Shown here in pieces: positions 1 to 9,069 of a DNA stretch of 64,000 nt. Source of the DNA: Streptomyces olivaceoviridis (GTDB lineage: Bacteria; Actinomycetota; Actinomycetes; Streptomycetales; Streptomycetaceae); contig NZ_BMUI01000001.1 of assembly GCF_014650115.1 (NCBI RefSeq), positions 434,001 through 498,000 of the forward strand, given 5' to 3'. The position numbers were made by a program, and so were the translations under genes. Every line of letters begins with the position of its first letter. The stretch's first letter is position 1. Below the pieces are notes generated by a model that was given only the letters and a program-made list of their open reading frames with translations, searched no databases and had not been told where the DNA came from.

Positions 1-996
1 GCTGTCGCCCACGTCCGTCGTCACCGGGACCGCGCCGCACATCATGCCCTCGATCAGGCACAGCGGCGCCGCCTCCCCGGAGGCGGAGGTGAGGGCGACG
101 ACGTCGGCGGCGGCGTACACGGTCTCCATGTCATGGCGTACGCCGAGCAGGCGCACCCGCTCCGCGAGGTGCCGGTCGGCGCCGAACGCGATCTCGATGT
201 CGGCCCACAGCGCCGGGTTGGCGCCGTTCATGCCCGCGCCGCACATCAGCACGTGCCCCTCGGGCTCGCGGGCGAGCCAGGCGCGGGCGGCGCGCAGGAA
301 GAGCGGGACGTTCTTCATCGCGGCGTAGCGGGCCGCGAAGACGGTCACCGGTGCGGGGGCCGGGATGCCCAGCGAGGCGCGCAACGCCGCGCGGGCCGCC
401 GGGTCCGGACGGAAGCGGAGCAGGTCCACCCCGTTGGGGATGACGTGCAGCAGCTCGCGCGGGACGCCGGCCGCCGCGTAGGCGTCCCGCGTGGACTCGG
501 CGCAGCACACGCAGGCCACCACGGTGCCGTCGGCGATGGCGGCCTTCAGCTCGGCCAGCGCCGGGCCCTGGTTCTCCGGGTCGGAGCGGTGCAGGCAGAC
601 CACCACCGGGCGGCGGGGCAGCCCGGCCTGGTCGATCAGTGCCAGCGGCTGCTCCTTCAGCGACAGGATCACGTCCGCCGCGGCCATGGACCGCGCGGTT
701 TCGGCCAGCTCGGGCCCGCTGAAAACGTTCGCCGCGACCGTGCCGTCCACCAGCCCCGCGGTGCGGCCGAGCGAGGTGACGCCGACCCCGCCGGCGGTCA
801 GCGCCCGGTAGCAGGCGTCGTCCTCCATGCGCTGCCGGGTGGCCTCGCGGTGGACCTCGCCGTGGATGCTGAGTACCTGGTGGGACTGGCCGCCCTCGGC
901 CAGTCCCAGAACGACGTCGGAGTGCACGATCCGGGCCCCTCCGGAGAAGAAACCCTCGTAGACCGACAGCACACGCAGTCCGTGCCTCGCGCGCAC
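1..996 (-). CDS. GT4-family glycosyltransferase, C-terminus cut by window edge
   Basis: Predicted cytoplasmic glycosyltransferase of the GT-B fold, family GT4; donor and acceptor are not predictable. The minus-strand frame near the N-terminus contains YEGFFSGGARIVHSDVVLG. Further on are the GT4-type stretch VIPNGVD and an EX7E-type motif (EAAPLCLIE followed by GMMCGAVPVTTDVGD), the usual nucleotide-sugar phosphate-binding region. The gene runs off the left edge, so the last part of the C-terminal Rossmann domain is missing. I chose the GTG at 996 because GAGG lies 11 nt upstream and the conserved region begins directly after it. An in-frame ATG at 1029 is possible but has no clear ribosome site. 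No partner genes are visible because the gene leaves the window. The family is fairly sure; the substrate is unknown. Confidence 0.8.
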   Translation of the reverse strand, partial: MRARHGLRVLSVYEGFFSGGARIVHSDVVLGLAEGGQSHQVLSIHGEVHREATRQRMEDDACYRALTAGGVGVTSLGRTAGLVDGTVAANVFSGPELAETARSMAAADVILSLKEQPLALIDQAGLPRRPVVVCLHRSDPENQGPALAELKAAIADGTVVACVCCAESTRDAYAAAGVPRELLHVIPNGVDLLRFRPDPAARAALRASLGIPAPAPVTVFAARYAAMKNVPLFLRAARAWLAREPEGHVLMCGAGMNGANPALWADIEIAFGADRHLAERVRLLGVRHDMETVYAAADVVALTSASGEAAPLCLIEGMMCGAVPVTTDVGDS

Positions 997-1113
997 ACGA
1001 CCACCCGCCTCGCACAAAAATCGAGCCATCCCCGTGAACAGCGGGTTAGCCGATATGAGGCGGTACGGACATTGCGCGCGAATGAACGCGGGACTACGCG
1101 GACGAAACGTTGG

Positions 1114-2241
1114 CTAACAGAATTCCTTCTCCAGCACGTCCCTCGTGTCCCCGGCCCAGTCCCCGTTGAGGTTGACCGCCACGGAGTGCCGGCCGTCCGC
1201 CGTCGATGCCGCCTCGGACACCGAGCCGTGGATGCCGCCGTCGTGTCCCCAGACGCGCACGCCGCAGGTCAGCCGGGTGTTCATGAGGCCGAGCCCGTAC
1301 CGGATCCGAGGGGCGTCGGCCTCGGTGGCCACCGTGGTCTTCATCTCCTTCAGCTGCCGGGCCGGGAGCAGCTCGCCACCGAGCAGGGCGCCGTAGAAGC
1401 GGGACAGGTCGGCGGAGTCCGAGATCATCTCTCCGGCGGAGGAGGCGATGGACGGGTTGAGCTCCGTGACGTCGTACGCCGGGCCGCCGGGGACCGCGAA
1501 CGTCGAGTACGCCCTGCTGCTCGGCCGCGGCAGGGTGACCCGGGTGCCGGGCACGGAGGTCGCCCTCAGGCGCAGCGGGGCGATGATCCGGCGGTTGATC
1601 TCGGTGGCGTACGGCCGGCCCGTGACCTTCTCGATCACCATCCCGGCGACGACGTAGTTGGTGTTGGAGTACCGCCAGGAGGTGCCCGGCGCGAAGTCCG
1701 GCGCGTGCCGCATGGCGAGGTCCACCAGGTCCCGCGGGGTGAGGGTGTCGAAGCGGTGCCGGAAGAAACCGTCCTGGGTGAAGTAGGCGCTGCGGAAGCC
1801 GGGGTCGGCGAGGTAGTCGTGGATGCCGCTGGTGTGGTTCAGCAGTTGCCGGACGGTGATCCGGCGGCCGTCGTGGCCGTGGCCGCGGACCACGCCCGGC
1901 AGCCACCGCTCCACCGGGTCGTCGAGCGAGACCCGGCCCTCCGCCTCCAGCTGGAGCAGGACGGTGGCGACGAAGGTCTTGGTGATGCTGGCGACGCGGA
2001 AGCGGTCGGCGGGCGAGCGCGGCTCGCCCGTGCGGGTGTCGCCCACGCCGGCGGTGGCGGACCAGACGCCGTGGCCGTCGCGCGCGGTGACGGTCGCGCC
2101 GGGGGCACCGGCCTCGACCGCCGCCTCGACGGCCTCGCGGGTGCGCTCGTGGGGTGCGGGACCGGCCGCGACGGCCGGCCCCGCGAGGGCTGCGGCAAGG
2201 AGCAGGGCGGTGCCGCCCACCAGAGCTGTGCGTGCGCGCAT
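1114..2241 (-). CDS. Secreted serine hydrolase, D-Ala-D-Ala carboxypeptidase / class C beta-lactamase fold
   Basis: 375 residues with a Sec signal peptide (MRARTALVGG, then an Ala/Leu-rich core to about residue 26). The three active-site elements of the penicillin-binding serine hydrolase superfamily are present: S85-I-T-K88, Y191-S-N193 and H333-D-G-G336. HTSGIHDY follows the typical QLLNHTSG block. This arrangement resembles the Streptomyces R61 DD-peptidase group, which trims peptidoglycan stem peptides outside the cell. An esterase or beta-lactamase activity is equally compatible with the motifs. The ATG at 2241 is preceded by GGGGAAG at good spacing. The gene follows a secreted phosphoesterase on the same strand after about 95 nt, so co-transcription is possible but unproven. 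Confidence 0.88.
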   Translation of the reverse strand: MRARTALVGGTALLLAAALAGPAVAAGPAPHERTREAVEAAVEAGAPGATVTARDGHGVWSATAGVGDTRTGEPRSPADRFRVASITKTFVATVLLQLEAEGRVSLDDPVERWLPGVVRGHGHDGRRITVRQLLNHTSGIHDYLADPGFRSAYFTQDGFFRHRFDTLTPRDLVDLAMRHAPDFAPGTSWRYSNTNYVVAGMVIEKVTGRPYATEINRRIIAPLRLRATSVPGTRVTLPRPSSRAYSTFAVPGGPAYDVTELNPSIASSAGEMISDSADLSRFYGALLGGELLPARQLKEMKTTVATEADAPRIRYGLGLMNTRLTCGVRVWGHDGGIHGSVSEAASTADGRHSVAVNLNGDWAGDTRDVLEKEFC

Positions 2242-2336
2242 GTCTTCCCCAACCTGTGGTGTGCCGGTGCGGTCGGGGGAAGGGACCCGGGAGCGTTGTG
2301 CGAAGGTTGCCCGGGTGTACTCCGGTTGAGTGAATA

Positions 2337-4085
2337 TCAGCCCTTCTTCAGCACCAGCTCGGTGTTCCTGTCGGCCGCCTTGCCCGCGAAGGTCTTGCCG
2401 GCGCCGGGCGCGTTGAAGGACAGCTCGCGGTAGAGGGCGGCGAGGCCGGTCTGCGAGAGGTCCGCGAAGTCGGTGCGGTGCGGGGCCGCGGACTCGATGA
2501 GGGTGGTGAAGACGGAGAGCGTGCCGTCCTTGTTGTCGACCAGCTCGACGATGCGGGCGAGCTGGGGGTAGTCGATGTGCGAGGCGGTGGAGACCTCCCA
2601 GAAGGAGCGCCCGCCGGAGGCCGCGTGCGGGGTGATGATGTTCTTGTGGACGTGGCCGTTCACCCAGGCGAGCACATTGCGGTGCCGGGAGAGGAGGGCC
2701 ACCAGTTCCTCGCCGGTGTGCCGGCGCTCGCCGGGGCGGGCCGGGTCGGGGCGGGTGTTGGTCATGGTCTTGCTGGTGTGGTGGCTGAAGACGACGGCGT
2801 AGGAGTCCTTGTGGTCCGTCAGGGTCTTGTCCAGCCACTTCAGCTGGGCGGTGCCGAGGGAGCCCTCGAAGTGGCCGCCGGCGTCGTTGGTGTCGAGGCT
2901 GATCCCGATGACGTCGTCGGAGACCCGGAAGGAGTAGTACTGGGTCCCGGCGTCGAGGTTCGCGGAGGAGTAGCCGTGCCCGACCGGGCCGACGCCCTGG
3001 TGGGCGGGGTCGAGGTGGGCCTTGAGGTAGTCGGCGGGCGTGTACGGTGCCCGCTTCTCGTCGGGGGTGACGGCACGCATGGCACGCGCGTGCGCCTTGA
3101 GGAAGTCCCGGTAGCCGGCGCCCCGCGGGTCCCGGGCGTTCTTGTTGGTGTCCCGGAACTTCTCCGCCTCTGCGGCGGCCACGGTCATCAGCTTCCTGCC
3201 GCCGATGGCGGCCTCGGCCAGGTAGGGGTCGCCGTGGGAGCCGTAGACGCCGAGCTGGAGCATGTCGTGGTTGCCGACGGTGGAGTACCAGGGCAGCTTG
3301 AGGCCGGGGCTGCGCACCTCGCGGATCGCGGCGGCCAGGAAGCCCTCCAGGTGCGGGAAGCCGAGCGCCTTGTCGTGGTCGCGCAGGACGGCGTCGGGCT
3401 GCCAGTACAGCTTCAGACCGCTGTTCTGCACGCCTTCGTAGTGCGCCGGGTCGCCGGAGTTCGGGGTGAAGCGGCCACCGCTCATCACCTTCATGTACCA
3501 CTCCAGCTCGCACCGCGCGTTGTTGTCGGTGTTGTCGCCGGTGGTCATGACGAAGTGGAGCGGAGCGCCGGTGACGGGCCCGCCGCGCAGCGCGTTGACC
3601 CGTTCGACGAAGGCGATGGCACCCTGCACGGTCAGCGCCTCCTGCGGGCGCCAGGCGTGCGGGTCGGCGGCGCGCACGAACTCGGCGCGCAGGGGGTGCT
3701 GCACATCCGTCAGGTGCATGTCAGTGAATTGCACGAACGCGGCGAGGGTCTTGCGGCGGCTCGCGCGGCCGGCCTTGGGCGTGGCCAGCTCGCCGCGCAC
3801 GACCCGCTTCCAGCCGGGACCGTCGCCGAGGCGGCGGTAGCCGGAGCTGTTGCGGGGGGCGGCGACGGAGGCGAGTGTCGTGCCCTTGGTGTAGGGGGCG
3901 AGCGGGGCGGCGGCGGCCCGCCCGCTGTGGGCGACGGGCTCCTCGGCGGCGGTGACGGCCTCGCCGTCGGCCGGGCGCAGGGCGTAGCCGACACCCGCGG
4001 AGAGCGAGACCGCTCCGGCGGCGGCGAGGACGGTACGGCGGTTGACCCCCGGGACGGAGGTGGCGACAGAGCGTATGCGCGACAT
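2337..4085 (-). CDS. Tat-exported metallophosphoesterase (TIGR03767-like)
   Basis: 582 residues. The N-terminus has a twin-arginine signal (NRRTVLAAAGA, residues 15-25) and a hydrophobic stretch, so the enzyme is predicted to be exported folded. The calcineurin-like dimetal site is visible: D122-M-H124, G183-D-N185, G271-N-H-D274, SHH at 434-436 and G477-H-V-H480. These bind two metals and hydrolyse phosphomono- or diesters. The length and the long insert between the GNHD and GHVH motifs fit the actinobacterial TIGR03767 family as I recall it. I chose the ATG at 4085 because GGGGAG lies 7 nt upstream and it places the RR motif near the N-terminus. A longer frame to 4217 exists but adds non-conserved sequence. 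The substrate is not predictable; a role in phosphate scavenging or envelope lipid turnover would be inference. Confidence 0.86.
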   Translation of the reverse strand: MSRIRSVATSVPGVNRRTVLAAAGAVSLSAGVGYALRPADGEAVTAAEEPVAHSGRAAAAPLAPYTKGTTLASVAAPRNSSGYRRLGDGPGWKRVVRGELATPKAGRASRRKTLAAFVQFTDMHLTDVQHPLRAEFVRAADPHAWRPQEALTVQGAIAFVERVNALRGGPVTGAPLHFVMTTGDNTDNNARCELEWYMKVMSGGRFTPNSGDPAHYEGVQNSGLKLYWQPDAVLRDHDKALGFPHLEGFLAAAIREVRSPGLKLPWYSTVGNHDMLQLGVYGSHGDPYLAEAAIGGRKLMTVAAAEAEKFRDTNKNARDPRGAGYRDFLKAHARAMRAVTPDEKRAPYTPADYLKAHLDPAHQGVGPVGHGYSSANLDAGTQYYSFRVSDDVIGISLDTNDAGGHFEGSLGTAQLKWLDKTLTDHKDSYAVVFSHHTSKTMTNTRPDPARPGERRHTGEELVALLSRHRNVLAWVNGHVHKNIITPHAASGGRSFWEVSTASHIDYPQLARIVELVDNKDGTLSVFTTLIESAAPHRTDFADLSQTGLAALYRELSFNAPGAGKTFAGKAADRNTELVLKKG

Positions 4086-4284
4086 GCGCGGTCTCCCCGA
4101 GTGCGAACGCGTCGGCAGTGGTCGCGGGCCGTCACGGACGCGAACGCCCCGCTCACTGTGGATCGTTGGCACCGGGGATGACCTGCGCGTGAACGCGGCG
4201 GCAACGCGCGGCGCCAATCACCGTACGTGGATCACGGGTCACCGGGCGCGGTCATGGAGCGGATCACCGGTCGACCGGCACCGG

Positions 4285-4767
4285 TCACTCCTCGTTCAAC
4301 TGCCGGGGCAGGGGAAGGCCCTCCAGGTGTCCGTGCGGCGGCTGTTCGCGCCACAGCCGCAGCGCGGTGTCGACCAGCCGCACCCGGGTCAGCCCGGGTA
4401 CGGCGTCGAGGTCCTGCCAGGCGGCGAGGTCGGTGGAACCGCCCACCTCGTAACGGAGTTCGCCGCCGACGACCTCACCCGTGTAGAGGATGCGCACCCC
4501 GTGGTGGTCGGTGCGGCGGCGCGGGCGCCCGCTGGGGAAGACATGGCGGGAGGAGTCGATGCCGAGGAGGCCGGTCACCTCGATGCGGTAGCCGGTCTCC
4601 TCGCCGACCTCACGGCGGACGGTGTCGTACGGGTCCTCGCCGTGCTCCATGCCGCCGCCGGGCAGCACCCACTCGGGCGTGCCGTCCGCTGCCGGCGAGC
4701 GGGCGAGCAGAAGCTGTCCGTCGCGGACGCACACGGCGTAGGCCGCCACCCTCAATTTCCGTCGCAT
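4285..4767 (-). CDS. NUDIX hydrolase
   Basis: 160-residue cytoplasmic protein with a complete Nudix box. The glycine G38 is followed by E44, then R52-E53, E56-E57 and G59, matching the G-x5-E-x7-RE-U-x-EE-x-G-U pattern that binds the metal for cleavage of X-linked nucleoside diphosphates. The fold begins directly at VAAYAVCVRDGQLLLARS, so there is no extra domain. The C-terminal half (LYTGEVVGGELRYEVGGSTD) fits the substrate-selecting part of MutT-like enzymes, but the substrate cannot be told. It is divergent from the large subtilase at 5000; the 226-nt gap between them is relatively AT-rich and presumably holds both promoters. Confidence 0.9.
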   Translation of the reverse strand: MRRKLRVAAYAVCVRDGQLLLARSPAADGTPEWVLPGGGMEHGEDPYDTVRREVGEETGYRIEVTGLLGIDSSRHVFPSGRPRRRTDHHGVRILYTGEVVGGELRYEVGGSTDLAAWQDLDAVPGLTRVRLVDTALRLWREQPPHGHLEGLPLPRQLNEE

Positions 4768-4999
4768 GGACGGACGTTAGCGCGCGGTGCCCCGGGCCGG
4801 CGGGCGAATATCCCACGGCATTCCGCCCGTTCGAAGGAGGGTTGAGCTGATTCCGGGCCATAACGGCTTGATTCGCTCATTTCCCATCGCGGGTTTTCCC
4901 CATACCTTGATTTCGATTCGGTCAACGGTCCCCAAAATCGCACCCCTTCGGTCAGGCTGAGCGCTCCCGTCCGCTCGTTCCTTGACCTGAGGGATGCCG

Positions 5000-7900
5000 A
5001 TGATCCACACGCCCGAGCGTGATCCGATACCCGGTCCGAGACGCCTGGCCCGCATAGCCGTGGCCGTGGGCGTCGTGGCCGCCCTCTCCGCGGCGGGGCC
5101 GGTGCCCCTGGCCCTCGCCGCGGACCCGGCCCCCGCCCCGGCCGCCGATCCCGCCGTCAAGTCCGCCCACGACAAGCTCGGCTCCGACGACGCCGCCCTG
5201 CTCGCCGAGGCCAAGGCCGACGGCGACAAGAGCGTGACGATGATGATCGCGACCTCGCCCGGGAAGACCGAGCAGGTCGCCGCGGAGCTGGACGCGGTCG
5301 ACGGCGGTCTGGTGGGCCGTACCGACGACGAGCTCGGTTACGTCCGCGCCACCGTCCCCACCAGCCGGGCGGACTCGGCGATCGCCGCCGCCGTGAAGCT
5401 CTCCTCCGTCCAGGCCATCGACCTGCGGCAGGAGATCCCGCTGGACGACCCGGCGCCCAGCGGCGCCACGTCCTCCTCCGCTGCCGCCACGTACCCGGCG
5501 CCGGGCAGGAACACCCCCGCCGAGAACCCGTACAACCCGTCCTTCGAGACCGGTGCCGTCGACTTCGTCGAGGACCACCCGAAGGCGGACGGCCGCGGCA
5601 TCACCATCGGCATCCTGGACTCCGGCGTCGACCTCGGCCACCCGGCCCTGCGGAAGACCACCACCGGCGAGCGGAAGATCGTCGACTGGGTGACCGCGAC
5701 CGACCCGGTCGTCGACGGCGACGGCACCTGGCGGCGGATGACCACCGGCGTCTCCGGCCCGTCCTTCTCCATCAGCACCGCCTCGCAGGGCACCGAGAAG
5801 TTCACGGCGCCCGAGGGCTCGTACAAGTTCAACTACATGTACGAGTCCGCCACCGCGGGCGGCGACGAGAAGGGCGACCTCAACCGGGACGGTGACACCA
5901 CCGACGCCTGGGGCGTGCTCTACGACCCGGCCGCCGGCACGGTCCGCGTCGACACCAACGACAACCTGGACTTCACCGACGACGCGGCGATGAAGCCGTA
6001 CAAGGACGGCTACCAGGTCGGGTACTTCGGCACCGACGACCCGGCGTCGGACGTCGTGGAGCGCGTCCCCTTCGTGGTCGAGACCCGCAAGGACGTCGTC
6101 TACAACTCCTCCGGCGCCAAGGCCGACTACGTCAACATCGGCGTCATCGAGTCCGAGCACGGCACCCACGTCGCCGGCATCACCGCCGCCAACGGCCTGT
6201 TCGGCGGCAGGATGAACGGCGCGGCCCCCGGCGCCAAGCTGGTCTCCTCGCGGGCCTGCACCTGGACCGGCGGCTGCACCAACGTCGCCCTCACCGAGGG
6301 CATGATCGACCTCGTCACCCGGCGCGGCGTCGACATCGTCAACATGTCGATCGGCGGCCTGCCCGCGCTGAACGACGGCAACAACGCGCGCGCCGAGCTG
6401 TACACGCGGCTCATCGACACCTACGGCGTCCAGCTGGTGATCTCCGCCGGCAACTCCGGCCCCGGTGCCAACACCATCGGCGACCCCGGCCTCGCCGACA
6501 AGGTGATCTCCGTCGGCGCGACCATCTCCAAGGAGACCTGGGCCGCGAACTACGGCTCGGCGGTGGAGAAGAAGTACGCGATGATGCCCTTCTCCTCGCG
6601 CGGCCCGCGTGAGGACGGCGGCTTCACACCGACCCTCAGCGCGCCCGGCGCCGCGATCAACACCACCCAGACCTGGCTGCCGGGCTCCCCGGTCGCCGAG
6701 GCGGGCTACTCGCTCCCGGCCGGCTACTCGATGCTCCAGGGCACCTCGATGGCCTCCCCGCAGGCCACCGGCGCCTCCGCGCTGCTGCTGAGCGCCGCGA
6801 AGCAGAAGGGCATCGACCTCACGCCCGCCAAGCTGCGCACGGCGCTGACCTCGACCGCCGACCACATCAAGGGTGCGCAGGCGTACGAGGAGGGCGCGGG
6901 TCTCATCGACATCGTGGACGCGTGGGAGTCGATCAAGGACGGCGCCACCGCGCACGAGTACACCGTCAAGGCCCCGGTCGACACCGCGATCGACTACGCC
7001 CTCAAGACCCCGGGCTACGGCACCGGCCTGTACGACCGCGAGGGCGGCCTGAAGGCGGGCGAGAAGAAGACGTACGACGTGACGATCACCCGTACGTCCG
7101 GCCCGGACAAGGCGGTCCGGCACGAGCTGCGCCTCGCGAACAACGCCGGCGGCACCTTCCGGATCGTCGGCGACGACGACGTCAGGCTGCCGCTGAACCA
7201 GCCGGTCACCGTCAAGGTCCAGGCGGCCCCGAAGTCCGAGGGCGTCAAGAGCGCCATCCTGGAGGTCGACGACCCGCGGACCGAGGGCGTCGACCAGCAG
7301 ATCCTGTCCACCGTCGTGGTCGCGGCCCCGGTGAAGTACACGTACTCCGCGTCCGGTTCGGTGCAGCGCAACAGCACGCGCTCCTACTTCCTGACCGTGC
7401 CCGAGGGCGCGACGTCGCTGGAGGTCGCGATCGGCGGGCTGAAGGACAAGAGCCAGACCCGGTTCATCGCCATCCACCCGTACGGCGTCCCGTCCGACAA
7501 CACCTCGACCCCGTACTGCTACAACAACTACCTGGACGGCAACGGCTGCAAGCCCGACGTGCGCTCCTACGCCGACCCGCAGCCCGGCGTCTGGGAGGTC
7601 GAGGTCGAGTCCCGGCGGACCTCCCCGCTGCTCGACAACCCGTACCGGCTGGACGTCACCGTCCTCGGCGCGGCCTTCGACCCGGAGACCGTGACCGTCC
7701 CCGAGGCCAAGGCGGGCACCCCGGCCACCGCCTCCTGGAAGGTGACCAACACGTACGCGGCGCTGGACGGCAAGCTGGTCGGCGGCCCGCTCGGTTCCGC
7801 CAAGACGGCCCGCCCGGCCGTCAAGGAGGGCGAGACCCAGACCACCACGGTGGAGGTCCCGGCCGGTGCGACCTCGCTCGACGTCGCCATCGGAGGCGTC

Positions 7901-8296
7901 TCGGACACGGCGGCCGACCTGGACCTGATGGTGTACGACGCCTCCGGCAAGGAGGTCGGCAAGTCCGCCGACGGCGACTCGGAGGAGGCGGTGTCCGTGC
8001 CGTCCCCGGCCGCCGGCACCTACACCATCGAGGTCGTGGGCTACTCCGTCCCGTCCGGCTCGACGGACTACGACTACCGGGACGTGTTCTTCTCCACCGC
8101 GCTCGGCTCCGTCACGGTCGACGGCTCGGCCCCGGTGAAGCTCGGCACGGGCGCCTCGGCCACGGTGACCGGCCAGGTCACGGCCGCCGCCCAGGCTCCG
8201 GTCGGCCGCGAGTTCTTCGGGCGGGTCCAGCTCGTGAACGCGCGCGGCACGGTCGCGGGCAGCGGCAGCGTGAAGATCGAGAAGGTCACTCCGTAA
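5000..8296 (+). CDS. Secreted S8 (subtilisin) serine peptidase with C-terminal beta domains
   Basis: About 1098 residues. A Sec signal peptide is followed by a propeptide (to about residue 150) and a split S8 catalytic domain. The triad is Asp207 in GILDSGVDLGHP, His387 in HGTHVAG and Ser583 in GTSMASPQ; the oxyanion Asn is in SAGNSGPG. An insert of about 180 residues lies between the Asp and His blocks, typical of large actinobacterial subtilases. The C-terminal 400 residues hold beta-sandwich and PPC-like modules (LDLMVYDASGKEVG). A second ATG at 5000 is chosen over 4994: the GAGGG just upstream has 6-7 nt spacing to 5000 but almost none to 4994. The protein is likely a broad extracellular protease that matures by propeptide removal. 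A strong terminator hairpin follows. Confidence 0.93.
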   Translation: MIHTPERDPIPGPRRLARIAVAVGVVAALSAAGPVPLALAADPAPAPAADPAVKSAHDKLGSDDAALLAEAKADGDKSVTMMIATSPGKTEQVAAELDAVDGGLVGRTDDELGYVRATVPTSRADSAIAAAVKLSSVQAIDLRQEIPLDDPAPSGATSSSAAATYPAPGRNTPAENPYNPSFETGAVDFVEDHPKADGRGITIGILDSGVDLGHPALRKTTTGERKIVDWVTATDPVVDGDGTWRRMTTGVSGPSFSISTASQGTEKFTAPEGSYKFNYMYESATAGGDEKGDLNRDGDTTDAWGVLYDPAAGTVRVDTNDNLDFTDDAAMKPYKDGYQVGYFGTDDPASDVVERVPFVVETRKDVVYNSSGAKADYVNIGVIESEHGTHVAGITAANGLFGGRMNGAAPGAKLVSSRACTWTGGCTNVALTEGMIDLVTRRGVDIVNMSIGGLPALNDGNNARAELYTRLIDTYGVQLVISAGNSGPGANTIGDPGLADKVISVGATISKETWAANYGSAVEKKYAMMPFSSRGPREDGGFTPTLSAPGAAINTTQTWLPGSPVAEAGYSLPAGYSMLQGTSMASPQATGASALLLSAAKQKGIDLTPAKLRTALTSTADHIKGAQAYEEGAGLIDIVDAWESIKDGATAHEYTVKAPVDTAIDYALKTPGYGTGLYDREGGLKAGEKKTYDVTITRTSGPDKAVRHELRLANNAGGTFRIVGDDDVRLPLNQPVTVKVQAAPKSEGVKSAILEVDDPRTEGVDQQILSTVVVAAPVKYTYSASGSVQRNSTRSYFLTVPEGATSLEVAIGGLKDKSQTRFIAIHPYGVPSDNTSTPYCYNNYLDGNGCKPDVRSYADPQPGVWEVEVESRRTSPLLDNPYRLDVTVLGAAFDPETVTVPEAKAGTPATASWKVTNTYAALDGKLVGGPLGSAKTARPAVKEGETQTTTVEVPAGATSLDVAIGGVSDTAADLDLMVYDASGKEVGKSADGDSEEAVSVPSPAAGTYTIEVVGYSVPSGSTDYDYRDVFFSTALGSVTVDGSAPVKLGTGASATVTGQVTAAAQAPVGREFFGRVQLVNARGTVAGSGSVKIEKVTP

Positions 8297-8300
8297 CGGG

Positions 8301-8358
8301 GTGACACGCCCGAGGAGGGGCGGGCGTCCCGACGGACTCCCGCCCCTCCTCGCGTCAC
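8301..8358. terminator. Bidirectional terminator hairpin between convergent genes
   Basis: A perfect 14-bp stem pairs 8311-8324 with 8339-8352 around a 14-nt loop. An outer GTGAC/GTCAC pairing (8301-8305 with 8354-8358) extends it. It lies between the stop codons of the subtilase and the converging minus-strand gene, so it can serve both. There is no long U-run, as is usual for streptomycete terminators. Confidence 0.85.
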
Positions 8359-8371
8359 TCGCTCCCCGCCG

Positions 8372-9064
8372 TCACTCGGCCGGGTCCGTGGGCTCCGGGG
8401 AGCCGGTCGGGACGTCGGACGGCTGCTCGGTGGGCTCGTCCGTCGGCTCCGGTCCCTCGCCCGCGCCGATGTCGGGCTGGACCTGGTCGCGCACCATCTG
8501 CTTCCAATGGTCGGCGACCGTCGACTGTCCGTCGCCGTCCATGTCCTCCGCCGCCGGGAACGGCAGCGTGGTGCTGCCGACGGGCTGCGCACCGTAGACC
8601 GGCACCATGGTGAACCAGGACCGGTCGCTCATGCTGTGGGTGGAGAAGACGTAGCTCTCGCCGGGCTCCAGGGGCAGGTCGCCCTCCATCAGCATGAGGC
8701 TGTTGCTGTCCGCGTCGTAGCCGCCGGTCTGGTTCACCACCGTGGTGGAACCGGCCTGGAGAGTGCCTTCGTAGACCTCGTTCACCTTCACGGCCCACTG
8801 GGTCTCGGGGATGCCGTCGATTTCCGTGGTGCCCTTCTTGGACACCACCGTGCCGTGGAAGACGAAATCGGCGAAACCCACGAGTTTTTCGTCCTCGCTG
8901 AAATCCCCGATGGTGCTGGCGTGCATGTACTGCACACTGAATTCGGGACGGTCGTCGGCGACCGCCTGGACACCGCCCCAGGCGGCCACGGCGGCCACCG
9001 CAAGACCGGCCACCGTGAAAACGGCGCCCTTGCCCAGCCGGGACGCGGATCCGATGGATACCAT
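8372..9064 (-). CDS. Membrane-anchored protein of unknown function, beside a metzincin
   Basis: 230 residues, no family recognised. A short basic N-terminus and one hydrophobic segment (KGAVFTVAGLAVAAVAAW) suggest a signal anchor. The extracytoplasmic part includes FADFVFHGTVVSKKG, VKVNEVYEGTLQAG and LEPGESYVFSTH. This order (V-x-G-T-V, V-x-x-V-Y-x-G, L-x-x-G-x-x-Y-V-F) is reminiscent of NTR/TIMP-like beta-barrel domains, but that is a weak inference. The C-terminus is a Pro/Glu/Thr/Asp-rich tail (EPTDEPTEQPSDVPTG). The ATG at 9064 lies 5 nt after the metzincin stop codon and its GGGGG ribosome site is inside that gene, so the two are translationally coupled. A role as binding partner or modulator of the protease is speculation. 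Confidence 0.75.
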   Translation of the reverse strand: MVSIGSASRLGKGAVFTVAGLAVAAVAAWGGVQAVADDRPEFSVQYMHASTIGDFSEDEKLVGFADFVFHGTVVSKKGTTEIDGIPETQWAVKVNEVYEGTLQAGSTTVVNQTGGYDADSNSLMLMEGDLPLEPGESYVFSTHSMSDRSWFTMVPVYGAQPVGSTTLPFPAAEDMDGDGQSTVADHWKQMVRDQVQPDIGAGEGPEPTDEPTEQPSDVPTGSPEPTDPAE

Positions 9065-9069
9065 CCTGC